Positions 32,742 to 42,605 are shown, counted from the stretch's first letter. The stretch: 64,000 bases of DNA from RGIG4708 sp045538875 (GCA_045538875.1 JAZQEG010000002.1:1-64000); one strand, 5' to 3'. Numbers and translations are program-made. Notes: a model not told the origin generated them from the sequence alone.

Positions 32742-33428
32742 ATGAAGAGTAATCTGGCACAGCTGGAACAAACGCTCGGATATAAATTTAATAATCCAAA
32801 GCTACTTGAGGAGGCACTTTGTCACAAATCATATGTAAATGAAAGTGACAGTAAAATCAAATCGTACGAAAGGCTCGAATTTTTGGGCGATTCGGTATTG
32901 GGAGTTGTTGTAAGCCGATACATATACGACAATTATTCAACATTTCCGGAGGGCAAGCTCACTAGGCTACGGGCATCGGTTGTGTGCGAAAGGTCGCTTT
33001 CACAAATGGCACGCAAGCTTAATATGGGAGAGTATATAATTTTAAGCAAAGGCGAAATGCAATGCGGCGGAGCAAACAAAGATGCCATATTGTGCGATGT
33101 GTTTGAAGCTGTAATTGCGGCAATATATCTTGACAGCAATATGGAAAATGCGCGAAAGTTTGTTTTGAACAACCTTGCCGATATTATTAAACAGCAGGCG
33201 CAAGAGGGCAGCGGCACAAATGACTACAAAACAAACCTGCAGGAAATTGTGCAGCAAAGTGGCGGAACAGTTGAGTACAAAATTGTTTTGGAATCGGGGC
33301 CTGACCACGCAAAGCAATATGATGCTGCTGTATATGTAAATGGAAAGAGCATTGCAACAGGCACAGGCGCAAGCAAAAAAAAGGCTGAGCAGGATGCCGC
33401 AAAAAATGCAATAAAAATTATAAAATAA
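32742..33428 (+). CDS. rnc: ribonuclease III
   Basis: A 228-aa enzyme. Catalytic signature YERLEFLGDSVLG (about 42-54) and the metal-binding acidic residues in DVFEAVIAAIYLD, followed by a double-stranded RNA binding domain (about 155-228, KTNLQEIVQ, GTGASKKKAEQDAAKNAI). It cleaves rRNA precursors and structured mRNAs. Cotranscribed with acpP. Confidence 0.97.
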   Translation: MKSNLAQLEQTLGYKFNNPKLLEEALCHKSYVNESDSKIKSYERLEFLGDSVLGVVVSRYIYDNYSTFPEGKLTRLRASVVCERSLSQMARKLNMGEYIILSKGEMQCGGANKDAILCDVFEAVIAAIYLDSNMENARKFVLNNLADIIKQQAQEGSGTNDYKTNLQEIVQQSGGTVEYKIVLESGPDHAKQYDAAVYVNGKSIATGTGASKKKAEQDAAKNAIKIIK

Positions 33429-33434
33429 TTAATT

Positions 33435-33473
33435 AAAACAGTATTTTCATTAAATTGAAAATGCTGTTTTTTT
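33435..33473 (+). terminator. terminator of the acpP-rnc operon
   Basis: A 15-bp stem with one G-U pair (33435-33449 with 33456-33470), six-base loop, T run. Confidence 0.8.
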
Positions 33474-33645
33474 GTGGCCGTTTGGGCAGGTTGGGTAACA
33501 CATGCATGCTCAAATGGCCTTTGTCGTATTTTGCAAAATACAGCGATTGAATTGTACATATGCACAAAAAACAAAGCTGTGTTTGTGACATTTTAACAAA
33601 AATGCAAAAAAAACTAAAAAACGCAAAAAAAAATTGCATTTGCTA

Positions 33646-33719
33646 TTGCAAAAGTGCCAAAAATGGTTTAAAATTTAGTTATTAGTGGTGATTTGTGGTA
33701 CAAAGTGGTTAAAAGTGGT
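33646..33719 (+). promoter_or_regulatory. mraZ promoter with four MraZ boxes
   Basis: TTGCAA (33646-33651), 17 bases, TAAAAT (33669-33674). Four GTGGT repeats follow at 33685, 33695, 33705 and 33715, exactly one DNA turn apart. Such an array of short boxes with 5-base gaps is the known operator of MraZ, which autoregulates the division cluster. The 170 bases between this promoter and the rnc terminator are A-rich with nothing else recognisable. Confidence 0.85.
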
Positions 33720-33746
33720 AAATTTTACTAGAAATGAGGTGAGAAA

Positions 33747-34181
33747 ATGTTCACAGGGGAATATCGTCACAGCGTTGATACAAAGGGCAGAGTTATTATG
33801 CCTGCAAAATTTAGAGAAACACTTGGCAACAAGTTTTTTTTGACACGCGGCCTCGATGGTAATTTGCAAATTTATTCGTACAACGAATGGATGAAGGTAT
33901 GTGAAAAGCTAAGCAGCCTTCCTACCTTGGTGGACAAAAACTCACGTGCACTTTCAAGACACTTGTTATCAGGATGCGTTGAGTGTGAAGTGGACAAGCA
34001 GGGCCGAATACTCATCCCGTCATCACTGCGCATCAGCGCAAAAATAGATAAAGATGTTGTGGTAATAGGCAACGGCAACAAGGTGGAAATATGGAGCAGC
34101 GAGGTTTGGGACGGCTACATTGACGAAATAGACACCGACCAGATTGCTAAAAACCTTTGCGACCTTGGTATAATGATTTAA
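33747..34181 (+). CDS. mraZ: transcriptional regulator MraZ
   Basis: A 144-aa protein with two AbrB/MraZ-type half domains (about 1-60, with GEYRHSVDTKGRVIMPAKFR, and 70-130, with CEVDKQGRILIPSSLR). The DxKGR motifs form the DNA-binding double barrel. It forms rings that bind the GTGGT array in front of its own gene and control dcw expression. First gene of the cluster, ribosome site GAGGTGAG. Confidence 0.97.
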   Translation: MFTGEYRHSVDTKGRVIMPAKFRETLGNKFFLTRGLDGNLQIYSYNEWMKVCEKLSSLPTLVDKNSRALSRHLLSGCVECEVDKQGRILIPSSLRISAKIDKDVVVIGNGNKVEIWSSEVWDGYIDEIDTDQIAKNLCDLGIMI

Positions 34182-34196
34182 TTTGGCGGTATAATT

Positions 34197-35129
34197 ATGG
34201 ATTTTAAACATATATCGGTTTTGCTTGAACAATCTGTACAAAATCTTAATATAAACAAAGACGGCATATATGTTGACTGCACCATGGGTGGCGGCGGACA
34301 CAGCGAAAAAATTGTGTCACAGCTCTCAGCAAAAGGCACACTCATTGGTATAGACAGAGATACCGAAGCTCTTGCAGCAAGCAAGGAGCGGCTTAAACAC
34401 TTTGACAATGTAATATATGTACATAGTAATTTTCATAATATAAAAAATGTTATTGCATCACAGGGCATAAGCGAGGTTGACGGCATAATAGCAGACCTTG
34501 GTGTTTCATCATATCAGCTTGACAACAGGGACAGAGGCTTTAGCTATATGGAGGATGCGCGGCTTGATATGCGTATGGATGCCACGGCGGATTTTGATGC
34601 GTACAAGCTTGTTAATACATACAGCGAAGCGCAGCTTGCGGATGTAATATTTCGCTACGGCGAAGAAAAATTTTCGCGCAAAATTGCCAGAGCAATTGTA
34701 CAACAAAGAGAGGACAAGCCTATACAAACTACATTGGAGCTTGTAGATATTATTAAAAAGGTAATTCCCGAAAGGTTTCGCCAAAAGGGCTCACACCCTG
34801 CAAAAAGGACCTTTCAGGCAATAAGAATAGAGGTCAACAGCGAGCTTGAACCGCTTGGCACAGCAGTGGAGGATATGTTTGACTGCTTAAAGCAGGGCGG
34901 AAGGCTGAGTATAATAACATTTCATTCTTTAGAGGACAGGATTGTTAAAACAAAGTACAACGAGCTGGCACAAGGCTGCACTTGCCCGCCTGACTTTCCT
35001 GTATGTGTGTGCGGCAAAACGCCAAGGGGCAGGGTTATAACCCGCAAGCCCATACTTCCCACAGAGGATGAATGTGAGCAAAACAAGCGTAGTAAAAGCG
35101 CAAAGCTTAGAATTATAGAAAAATTGTAA
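34197..35129 (+). CDS. rsmH: 16S rRNA (cytosine-1402-N4)-methyltransferase
   Basis: A 310-aa RsmH. SAM-binding GGGGHSEKI (31-39), DRDTEAL, and ADLGVSSYQLD with a methylase helical insert, plus the C-terminal GRLSIITFHSLEDRIVK. It methylates C1402 in the ribosomal decoding site. Lies between mraZ and ftsL in the standard order. The ribosome site (GGCGG) is weak and 15 bases follow mraZ, so translation may be coupled. Confidence 0.97.
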   Translation: MDFKHISVLLEQSVQNLNINKDGIYVDCTMGGGGHSEKIVSQLSAKGTLIGIDRDTEALAASKERLKHFDNVIYVHSNFHNIKNVIASQGISEVDGIIADLGVSSYQLDNRDRGFSYMEDARLDMRMDATADFDAYKLVNTYSEAQLADVIFRYGEEKFSRKIARAIVQQREDKPIQTTLELVDIIKKVIPERFRQKGSHPAKRTFQAIRIEVNSELEPLGTAVEDMFDCLKQGGRLSIITFHSLEDRIVKTKYNELAQGCTCPPDFPVCVCGKTPRGRVITRKPILPTEDECEQNKRSKSAKLRIIEKL

Positions 35130-35140
35130 AGGGGTGCAAT

Positions 35141-35560
35141 TTGTTGGATAAATATGTAAGCGGTACATCAGCGTACAGCTACGGCAGTGCTTTGCCGTAT
35201 GAGGCACAAAAAATACGACCACGGCTTGTAGAGGTACAAGCTCCAGCGGTAAGCAAAAACAGAATAATTGCAAAAACCCTGTGTGTTTATATGGCTATTG
35301 TTACGGTACTGCTTGCAGGCATATTGTACAGCCAGGTGCTCGTAATGCAGGCAAAAAGCAGCATTGATACAATGGAGCAGCAGCTTGCAGCAATAACTGA
35401 GCAAAACAGCATCAAAAAAATTCAGCTTGAGCAGAGCATCGACCTCAAAAAAATCGAAGAGATTGCAATATCTCAATATGGTATGCAACGACCTGACAAC
35501 AATCAGATTATTTATGTGAGAGTGGTTCAGGACGATTATGGCGAAGTTATTAAAAACTAA
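35141..35560 (+). CDS. ftsL: cell division protein FtsL-like
   Basis: A 139-aa bitopic membrane protein. Cytoplasmic N-terminus (1-45), one helix (about 46-68, TLCVYMAIVTVLLAGILY), then a leucine-zipper-like coiled coil (70-110) and a conserved DxxxIEEIA...YGM segment. It scaffolds the divisome with FtsQ/DivIB and DivIC. The start is TTG at 35141 or 35144, as no ATG exists; AAAGGGGTG lies 5-8 bases before. Assigned by position and topology since sequence is poorly conserved. Confidence 0.8.
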   Translation: MLDKYVSGTSAYSYGSALPYEAQKIRPRLVEVQAPAVSKNRIIAKTLCVYMAIVTVLLAGILYSQVLVMQAKSSIDTMEQQLAAITEQNSIKKIQLEQSIDLKKIEEIAISQYGMQRPDNNQIIYVRVVQDDYGEVIKN

Positions 35561-35612
35561 CATAATTGACACATTTAAGCAATAATATTTTAAAGACTGA
35601 AAAGTGTAATGT

Positions 35613-35642
35613 TACCCCATTGGTCATTTTGACCGTGGGGTA
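35613..35642 (+). promoter_or_regulatory. conserved-looking hairpin before the PBP gene
   Basis: TACCCCA (35613-35619) with TGGGGTA (35636-35642), and inside it GGTCA with TGACC around a TTT loop: 12 bp in total. No T tract follows, so it is not a terminator. A weak promoter (TTGACA 35566-35571, TTTAAA 35589-35594, 17 bases) precedes it. Confidence 0.55.
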
Positions 35643-35685
35643 GGCTTGGCTTTATCGAAATTATAATAGTTTGGAAGGCAACATT

Positions 35686-37866
35686 ATGAGCAGAGAAGAA
35701 ATTATGTTAAAAAAGAGAATAGTACTTATTATATTTATATTTGCACTCGGTATGCTTGTTGTTCTTGCATCACTTTTCAGATGGCAGATAATAAAAGGCG
35801 ACGAACTTCAAAAAAGGGCGATTGCTCAGCAAACTCAGGAAAGCAGCATAAGCTCTGACCGAGGCGTTATTTACGACCGTAACGGCAAAATTTTGGCTCA
35901 AAACTCCTCGGTAGAAACAGTTACCGCAAGCCCAAAGGATGTGCAAAAAGCAGGCAAGGTAGACGAAACCGCTAAAACGCTTGCAGATATTTTGGGCCTT
36001 GATGAGGAAGATGTTAAAAGCAAATTAACTAAAAACCTTGACCATGTGGAAATAAAGAAAAAAGTAGATATTGAAACTACAAACATTATCCGCGAAAAAG
36101 ACCTTACAGGCGTGTTTTTGGTTGATGATACTAAAAGATATTACCCCTATGGCTCTTTGGCAGCTCATGTAATAGGAACAACAGGTACCGACAATCAGGG
36201 ACTTTCGGGTGTTGAAATGGTATATGAGCAGTACCTTAAAGGCAAGCCCGGCAGGCTTATTTCTAACCGTAATGATGATGTTGCCGATATGCAGTACGAG
36301 GAATACGAGCGCTCTGTAAACGGTAGCAATATAGTGCTTACAATAGACGAAATTATTCAGCATTTTGTAGAGTCGGAGCTTGAACAGGCGTGCAAGGATT
36401 ACAAGGTGCAAAATGGTGCTGCCTGCATAATAATGCACGCAAAAACGGGCGAAATTCTTGCAATGGCAACATATCCTACATTTGACCTTAACAACCCGTT
36501 TACACTTACCGACCCCAATGTGATTAAAAGCCTTGAAAAATACGAGGGTGAAGAAAGAACAAAAAAATACAATGACGAAGTATATAAGCTGTGGCGTAAC
36601 AAAGCTGTAGTAGATTCTTATGAGCCTGGCTCCACATTTAAATCTATTGTAGCTTGTATGGCACTTGAAGAGGGCGTGGTAAGCCTTAACGAAGTGTTTA
36701 ACTGCAGCGGCAGTATGCGTGTTGCCGATACAAATATCAGCTGTTGGAAATCGGGCGGACACGGCTCCGAAACCTTTGTACAGGGTGTTGAGGGCTCCTG
36801 TAATCCTTTGTTTATGACACTTGGTGCAAGAGTGGGAGCAAAAAACTTTTACAAATACTACAAAACATTTGGCTTTACCGAAACAACAGGCTTTGATTTG
36901 CCTGGCGAAGCATCGGGCACATTCCACGAAATGAGCAATTTTAACGATGTAGAGCTTGCAACAAGCAGCTTTGGCCAGACATTTATTATTACACCTCTCC
37001 AGCTTATTACAGCCTATTCTGCAATTACAAACGGCGGTAATATGGTAAGGCCTCATGTTGTTAAACAGATAATAGACGACAACGGCAATGTTATAAAAAA
37101 CAACGAAACCGAAATTATACGACAGGTTGTGTCGGAGGAAACTGCTCAGACAGTATGCAATGTGCTTGAAGGAGTTGTGTCTAAAAACACAGGTAAAAAC
37201 GCATATATCAAGGGCTTTAGAGTTGCAGGAAAAACAGGCACAAGCGAAAAATTCCCCCGTGGTAACGGCAAATATGTTGCATCATTTATTGGCTTTGCAC
37301 CGTGCAACGACCCCGAAATTATAGGTCTTGTAATGCTCGACGAGCCAATGGGAGTATCACATATGGGCGGCGCAACTGCGGCACCTACATTTAAAAATAT
37401 TTTTGACAATGTTTTAAGATACCTTAACATAGAGCCTCAGTATACCGAAGAGGAGCTTGCATCGCTTGACAATTCTGTTCCTAATGTAGAGGGCCTTAGC
37501 AAATCGGATGCAATTGCAAAATTTGCAAATACAGGGCTTAAATACAATATAATAGGCTCGGGCAGCAAAATAGTAAGCCAAATTCCAAAAGGAGGCTCAA
37601 CACTTCCCGATGGCTCTACAGTGGTGCTATATACCGAAAATGCGCAGGCGCAACAGGTAGAGGTGCCAAACCTCATTGGTATGACAGCATCTCAGGCAAA
37701 CACCATGCTTACAAATTCGGGCCTTAACATTAAAGAAATAAATGTTGCAGAAAATGCATTAAACGGAACTGCAGTTGTAAACAAACAGGAGCCTCAGGCA
37801 GGTACAAAGGTAAACCGAGGCACTGTTGTAAATGTTCAGTTTAGCTATAGCGACAATGTTCATTAA
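35686..37866 (+). CDS. class B penicillin-binding protein with PASTA domains (FtsI/SpoVD)
   Basis: A 726-aa transpeptidase. One N-terminal membrane helix (about 12-34), dimerisation domain with SDRGVIYDRNG, transpeptidase domain with GSTFKS (SxxK, near residue 315), SCN (SxN) and KTGTSE (KTG), and two PASTA repeats at the end (about 595-655 and 660-722). It cross-links septal peptidoglycan. PASTA domains make it like SpoVD or PBP2B of Bacillus; both the vegetative and the spore-cortex role are open. ATG 35686 follows GGAAGG by 9 bases. Confidence 0.93.
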   Translation: MSREEIMLKKRIVLIIFIFALGMLVVLASLFRWQIIKGDELQKRAIAQQTQESSISSDRGVIYDRNGKILAQNSSVETVTASPKDVQKAGKVDETAKTLADILGLDEEDVKSKLTKNLDHVEIKKKVDIETTNIIREKDLTGVFLVDDTKRYYPYGSLAAHVIGTTGTDNQGLSGVEMVYEQYLKGKPGRLISNRNDDVADMQYEEYERSVNGSNIVLTIDEIIQHFVESELEQACKDYKVQNGAACIIMHAKTGEILAMATYPTFDLNNPFTLTDPNVIKSLEKYEGEERTKKYNDEVYKLWRNKAVVDSYEPGSTFKSIVACMALEEGVVSLNEVFNCSGSMRVADTNISCWKSGGHGSETFVQGVEGSCNPLFMTLGARVGAKNFYKYYKTFGFTETTGFDLPGEASGTFHEMSNFNDVELATSSFGQTFIITPLQLITAYSAITNGGNMVRPHVVKQIIDDNGNVIKNNETEIIRQVVSEETAQTVCNVLEGVVSKNTGKNAYIKGFRVAGKTGTSEKFPRGNGKYVASFIGFAPCNDPEIIGLVMLDEPMGVSHMGGATAAPTFKNIFDNVLRYLNIEPQYTEEELASLDNSVPNVEGLSKSDAIAKFANTGLKYNIIGSGSKIVSQIPKGGSTLPDGSTVVLYTENAQAQQVEVPNLIGMTASQANTMLTNSGLNIKEINVAENALNGTAVVNKQEPQAGTKVNRGTVVNVQFSYSDNVH

Positions 37867-37878
37867 AGGGTGATAAAC

Positions 37879-39309
37879 TTGAAATTAACCGAGCTAATAA
37901 AAGGAGTATCCGTTATTAAAATACACAATGAGCAAAATTGTGATATTACGGGTGTTCAGTATAATTCGTTAAAAATACAAAAGGGTAATTTGTTTGTTGC
38001 CATAACGGGCTTTGCTACCGACGGGCACAAGTATGTTGCGTCTGCTGTTAAAAATGGCGCCGTTGCAGTTGTTGCCGAAAAATATACTCCGGATGTAAAC
38101 TGTGTGCAGATAATTGTACCAAACTCACGAATTGCCGAGGCACAAATCAGTGCAAATTACTTTGGCAATCCCAGCAAAAAGTTTAAGCTTATTGGTATTA
38201 CGGGCACAAACGGCAAAACAACCTGTACTTACCTTATAAAAAAAATATTGGAGCACTCGGGCTATAAGGTTGGCCTTATAGGTACAAATCAAAATATGAT
38301 TGGCAACCAGTGCTTTGAAACAGGGCGCACAACTCCCGATTCGTTTGAGCTTTGGCAGTTGTTTGACAAAATGGCTCAGCAAAATGTCGACTATGTTGTA
38401 ATGGAGGTTTCATCTCACGCACTGGAGCTTTTTAGAGTTTACGGATGTAACTTTTGTGTAGGTGCATTTACCAATCTTACACAGGACCATCTTGATTTTC
38501 ATATTACAATGGACAATTATGCCAAGGCAAAGCAAAAGCTTTTTGATATGAGTGAAGTTGCGGTAATAAATACAGATGACAAATACGGAGCACAAATGGC
38601 TCAAAACTGCAATTGCCCCGTTGTTAGCTATGGTGCAAAAAATGATTGTGAGCTTTTGGCTGAGCAAATTAAGTATAGCGACAGCGGTGTAACCTTTAAT
38701 GCAGGCGGTCAGCAGTATGTGCTTGGTATTCCTGGTGAATTTTCGGTATATAATGCGCTTTGTGCAATAGGTGTGTGCAGCCAGTGCGGCATCAGTGCAA
38801 AAGATATTGCAGATGCATTAAAGAGTGCAGACGGTGTAAAGGGCAGGGCAGAAGTTGTAAACACAAATACCGACTACACTGTTATGATAGATTATGCTCA
38901 TACACCCGACGGAATACAAAATATATTAAATGCCGTAAGGGGCTTTGCAAAAGGAAGAGTAATAATACTTTTTGGCTGTGGCGGCGACAGGGACAGCACC
39001 AAAAGGCCTATTATGGGCAAGGTTGCAGGTGAGCTTGCCGACTTTTGCATTGTAACAAGCGATAACCCGCGCAGCGAAGACCCAATGTGTATTATAAATA
39101 TGATTGAACCTGCGGTAAAGCAAACAGGCACTGCGTATGTGGTAATACCCGACAGGCGCGAGGCAATTAAATATGCTCTGCAAAATGCAAAAAGCGGCGA
39201 TGTAATAGTACTTGCAGGCAAAGGGCACGAAACCTATCAGGTGCTTAAAGACGGAACTATACATTTTGACGAGAGAGAGATTATACAAGAGCTTTTAAAA
39301 AAACAATAA
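37879..39309 (+). CDS. murE: UDP-MurNAc-tripeptide synthetase, meso-DAP adding
   Basis: A 476-aa Mur ligase. N-terminal UDP domain, ATP loop GTNGKTT (about 108-114), central domain, and C-terminal SDNPRSEDP. The DNPR motif is known to select meso-diaminopimelate over lysine. It adds the third residue of the peptide stem, so the wall is of the meso-DAP type. The start is taken as TTG 37879 (residues MKLTELIKG, AAAGGG 9 bases before); GTG 37870 would overlap the ribosome site. Confidence 0.96.
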   Translation: MKLTELIKGVSVIKIHNEQNCDITGVQYNSLKIQKGNLFVAITGFATDGHKYVASAVKNGAVAVVAEKYTPDVNCVQIIVPNSRIAEAQISANYFGNPSKKFKLIGITGTNGKTTCTYLIKKILEHSGYKVGLIGTNQNMIGNQCFETGRTTPDSFELWQLFDKMAQQNVDYVVMEVSSHALELFRVYGCNFCVGAFTNLTQDHLDFHITMDNYAKAKQKLFDMSEVAVINTDDKYGAQMAQNCNCPVVSYGAKNDCELLAEQIKYSDSGVTFNAGGQQYVLGIPGEFSVYNALCAIGVCSQCGISAKDIADALKSADGVKGRAEVVNTNTDYTVMIDYAHTPDGIQNILNAVRGFAKGRVIILFGCGGDRDSTKRPIMGKVAGELADFCIVTSDNPRSEDPMCIINMIEPAVKQTGTAYVVIPDRREAIKYALQNAKSGDVIVLAGKGHETYQVLKDGTIHFDEREIIQELLKKQ

Positions 39310-39340
39310 ATGTGCTATTTGATAAACGGGGGAAGTAGAT

Positions 39341-40312
39341 ATGGAAAATACAATTTACAAATTAATACTTGCGGCAACTGTTGCATTTGCAATAGCAGTT
39401 GTTGCTGCACCAATTTTTATACCAGTGCTTCACCGACTCAAATTTGGGCAGGAAATTAGAGAAATAGGGCCAAAGTGGCACAGCAAAAAAAGCGGAACAC
39501 CCACTATTGGCGGAATTATATTTATAATACCCGTAATTGCCTGCACAATACTTTTTGTGCGCAATATTACAGGCCTTTGCCTTGTGCTTTTTGGCTTGTC
39601 ATTTGGAATTATAGGTTTTATTGATGACTACATTAAGGTTGTTAAAAAACGCAATTTAGGCCTTACAGAAAAGCAAAAGTTTTTACTTCAGCTTGCGGCA
39701 AGCATAATATTTTTGTTGGCTGCAATGAGGCTTGATATTATAACAACAAGTGTGGCCATACCATTTGCAAAAATTACTGTTGATTTTGGTTATGTTTATA
39801 TACCTTTTGCTTTGTTTGTGCTTTTGGGTACAACAAATGCAGTAAACTTAACCGACGGAATAGACGGACTTGCATCATCGGTTACAGTTGTTGTAAGTAT
39901 ATTTTTTGCAATTACAGCATACCTTTTGGGCAATGTTGCAGTTATGGAATTTGCAGCTATTGTGGCAGCAGGGTGCTTTGGTTTTTATTTGTTTAACAAA
40001 TGTCCTGCAAAGGTGTTTATGGGTGATACAGGCTCGCTCTTTTTAGGCGGCTCGGTGTGTGCCATGGCACTTGTGCTTGGTCAGCCCATACTGCTTGTAA
40101 TTATAGGCGGAGTATATGTTATCGAAACATTGTCAGTTATTATTCAGGTTGCATCATTTAAGCTTACAGGCAAACGGGTTTTTAAAATGTCACCAATCCA
40201 CCACCACTTTGAAATGTGTGGCTGGAGTGAAAACAAAATTGTAACAGTAGCTGTTTTGGCATCTGTTGCTCTTGGTATTATTGCCGTGTTGGGAGGAGTT
40301 AGCATTGGCTGA
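39341..40312 (+). CDS. mraY: phospho-MurNAc-pentapeptide transferase
   Basis: A 323-aa integral membrane enzyme with about ten helices. Catalytic residues in GFIDDYIKV, NLTDGIDGLA and the final HHHFE (SPIHHHFEMCGW). It makes lipid I from undecaprenyl phosphate. The 3' end overlaps the ftsW start by 8 bases. Confidence 0.97.
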   Translation: MENTIYKLILAATVAFAIAVVAAPIFIPVLHRLKFGQEIREIGPKWHSKKSGTPTIGGIIFIIPVIACTILFVRNITGLCLVLFGLSFGIIGFIDDYIKVVKKRNLGLTEKQKFLLQLAASIIFLLAAMRLDIITTSVAIPFAKITVDFGYVYIPFALFVLLGTTNAVNLTDGIDGLASSVTVVVSIFFAITAYLLGNVAVMEFAAIVAAGCFGFYLFNKCPAKVFMGDTGSLFLGGSVCAMALVLGQPILLVIIGGVYVIETLSVIIQVASFKLTGKRVFKMSPIHHHFEMCGWSENKIVTVAVLASVALGIIAVLGGVSIG

Positions 40313-41447
40313 AAACACACACACAACCGATAGAAAACCCAAAAGACGCAAAAATCGTGATGTTAATTATACATTTTTTGTAATGGTAATTGCTCTTTTG
40401 GCGTTTGGGCTTATTATGGTATTTTCGGCATCAAGCCCAAGAGGCCATTACAACTATTCCGATGCTTTGTACTTTGTAAAAAGGCAGGCAATATTTGCAA
40501 TAATCGGATTTTTGCTTATGAGTTTTGTGTCAAAAATATATTATAAGGTATGGTATAAGCTTACCTGGGTAGTTGCAGGTGTTACGCTTTTGATGCTTGC
40601 AGCAGTTGCATTAATTGGTACTACAGGAGGCGGTGCGCAGCGCTGGCTCGCCATAGGGCCTATAACAATGCAGCCCTCTGAGGTGGCAAAATTTGCAGTT
40701 GTTGTAATTATGGCACGAATACTTACCGATTACGGCAATGATATGTCATCATTTTTTAAAGGCTTTTGTCTTATGATGGTTGTACCTGTGGTATTTTGTG
40801 CAATTGTATTGTTTGAAAGGCACCTTAGCGGAGCCGTTATAATTTTGCTTGTGGGTATAGTGCTTGTGTTTGTTGCAGGTGCAAAAATCAAGCATTTGCT
40901 TATATGCCTTGCTGCAATTGTTCCTCTTGGTGCAGTTGCGGTAATTATTGAGCCATACAGAGTAAAACGAATACTCAGCTTTCTTGACCCGTTTGCTGAT
41001 ATCAAGGGCGACGGTTATCAGATTGTGCAGTCGCTTTATGCAATTGGCTCGGGAGGCTTGTTTGGCGTTGGCCTTGGTCAAAGCAGAGAAAAATATCTTT
41101 ACTTGCCTGAGGCGCATACCGATTTTATTTTTTCGGTAATATGTGAAGAGCTTGGATTTTTTGGTGCATTGCTTGTAATTGTTATGTTTACAATACTTAT
41201 TGTTACAGGCTTTAAAATTGCAATCAAATCACCCGATAAATTTTCGTCACTGCTTGCAACAGGGTTAACAAGCCTTATTGCAATGCAGGTAGTATTTAAT
41301 ATTGCAGTTGTTTCGTCAACAATGCCGTGCACAGGTATAACACTTCCGTTTTTTAGCTATGGCGGTTCGTCACTTATAATCAATCTTGTTGAAATGGGTG
41401 TAATACTCAATGTATCAAGGTACTCGGGCAACCAAAACAGGCTGTAA
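40305..41447 (+). CDS. ftsW: SEDS glycosyltransferase FtsW/SpoVE
   Basis: A 380-aa SEDS protein of about ten helices, with the motif PYRVKRILSFLDPF and the end YGGSSLIINL. It polymerises peptidoglycan glycan strands with its partner class B PBP, here encoded three genes upstream. No ATG fits; TTG 40305 is likely, with GGGAGGA 8 bases before, inside the mraY end. FtsW and its sporulation paralogue SpoVE cannot be told apart here. Between mraY and this gene the usual murD is missing. Confidence 0.93.
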   Translation: MAENTHTTDRKPKRRKNRDVNYTFFVMVIALLAFGLIMVFSASSPRGHYNYSDALYFVKRQAIFAIIGFLLMSFVSKIYYKVWYKLTWVVAGVTLLMLAAVALIGTTGGGAQRWLAIGPITMQPSEVAKFAVVVIMARILTDYGNDMSSFFKGFCLMMVVPVVFCAIVLFERHLSGAVIILLVGIVLVFVAGAKIKHLLICLAAIVPLGAVAVIIEPYRVKRILSFLDPFADIKGDGYQIVQSLYAIGSGGLFGVGLGQSREKYLYLPEAHTDFIFSVICEELGFFGALLVIVMFTILIVTGFKIAIKSPDKFSSLLATGLTSLIAMQVVFNIAVVSSTMPCTGITLPFFSYGGSSLIINLVEMGVILNVSRYSGNQNRL

Positions 41448-41472
41448 TTAATGAAAGGAATGGGCTGATGCG

Positions 41473-42573
41473 ATGAAAATTTTATTGGCAGGCGGTGGTA
41501 CGGCAGGGCATATAAACCCTGCAATTGCCATAGCTAAATATGCACTTTCCAAAGACAAAAATTGTGAAATTTTGTTTGTAGGCAAAAAAGGCGGTATGGA
41601 ATCACGGCTTGTACCTGCAGCAGGGTTTGACATTGAATATATTGAAATAGAAGGCTTAAAGCGCAAGTTAACTTTTTCCAACATCAAAACTGCGCTAAAG
41701 CTTGTCACTTCGGTTTTAAAATGCAAAAAAATAATAAATCGCTTTAAACCTGATGTGGTTGTGGGTACGGGCGGCTATGTGTGTGCTCCCGCAATTATAG
41801 CTGCAAACAGCAAAAAAATACCCACACTTATACATGAGCAAAATGTTTTTCCCGGCAGTGCAATTAAAATGCTGTCAAAAAAATCAACTGTTACTGCAAT
41901 CAGCTTTGAGGAGAGCAAAAAATATCTTTTGGGAGCAAAAAATGTTGTGCTTACAGGCAACCCTGTAAAGCCCGACATTTGCCAAATTGATTACCAAAGC
42001 GCACGCAAGGTGCTTAATATTAATGACGAAAAATACATAGTTGCATTTGGCGGCAGCCTTGGTGCAAAAAAAATTAATGATGTAATTACAGATTACATTA
42101 AACTTATAAATAACAAAAAGGGAATAAAGCTTTGCTTTGCAACAGGCATCAACAATTATGATGATGTTGTAAATGAGCTTAAACATCAGGGTATAACCCC
42201 TGGGGATAATATAGAAATACGCAAGTACATAGACAATATGAATGTTGTTATGAATGCGGCAGACATTGTTATATGCCGCTCAGGCGCAATTACACTCTCG
42301 GAGCTTTGCGTGCTCGGCAAGCCATCTATACTTGTGCCGTCGCCAAATGTTACAAACAATCATCAGCACTACAATGCACTGGCACTTGAGAGCATAGGTG
42401 CTGCAGTTATGATATCCGAAAATGAATTTGATGCACAAACATTAAATTTGCAAATTAACAACATACTTTCAAACAAGGATGTGTACACAAATATGAGCAT
42501 TTGCGCCAAAAAGCTTTCAAGCGCCGATGCTACACAAATTATATACAATAAGCTAAAGGAAATAACATGTTAA
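41473..42573 (+). CDS. murG: lipid II synthase MurG (UDP-GlcNAc transferase)
   Basis: A 366-aa glycosyltransferase with the N-terminal GGGTAGHINPA loop and C-terminal donor site, CRSGAITLSEL and PSPNVTNNHQHYNA. It converts lipid I into lipid II at the membrane. Followed by a weak hairpin terminator (about 42576-42602), which closes the first part of the cluster. Confidence 0.97.
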   Translation: MKILLAGGGTAGHINPAIAIAKYALSKDKNCEILFVGKKGGMESRLVPAAGFDIEYIEIEGLKRKLTFSNIKTALKLVTSVLKCKKIINRFKPDVVVGTGGYVCAPAIIAANSKKIPTLIHEQNVFPGSAIKMLSKKSTVTAISFEESKKYLLGAKNVVLTGNPVKPDICQIDYQSARKVLNINDEKYIVAFGGSLGAKKINDVITDYIKLINNKKGIKLCFATGINNYDDVVNELKHQGITPGDNIEIRKYIDNMNVVMNAADIVICRSGAITLSELCVLGKPSILVPSPNVTNNHQHYNALALESIGAAVMISENEFDAQTLNLQINNILSNKDVYTNMSICAKKLSSADATQIIYNKLKEITC

Positions 42574-42574
42574 T

Positions 42575-42602
42575 TTCGCCGCAATAAACGGGCGATTTTA
42601 TA
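42575..42602 (+). terminator. weak terminator after murG
   Basis: TCGCC/GGCGA hairpin (42576-42580 with 42591-42595) followed by TTTTATAT. Confidence 0.4.
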
Positions 42603-42605
42603 TAT

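Noticed and set aside
36025..37056. Long open frame antisense to the PBP gene (similar ones lie opposite rho, rny and the recombinases)
   Set aside because: Composition is typical of antisense shadows, with Cys/Phe/Leu-rich nonsense and no ribosome site, while the sense gene has all catalytic motifs.
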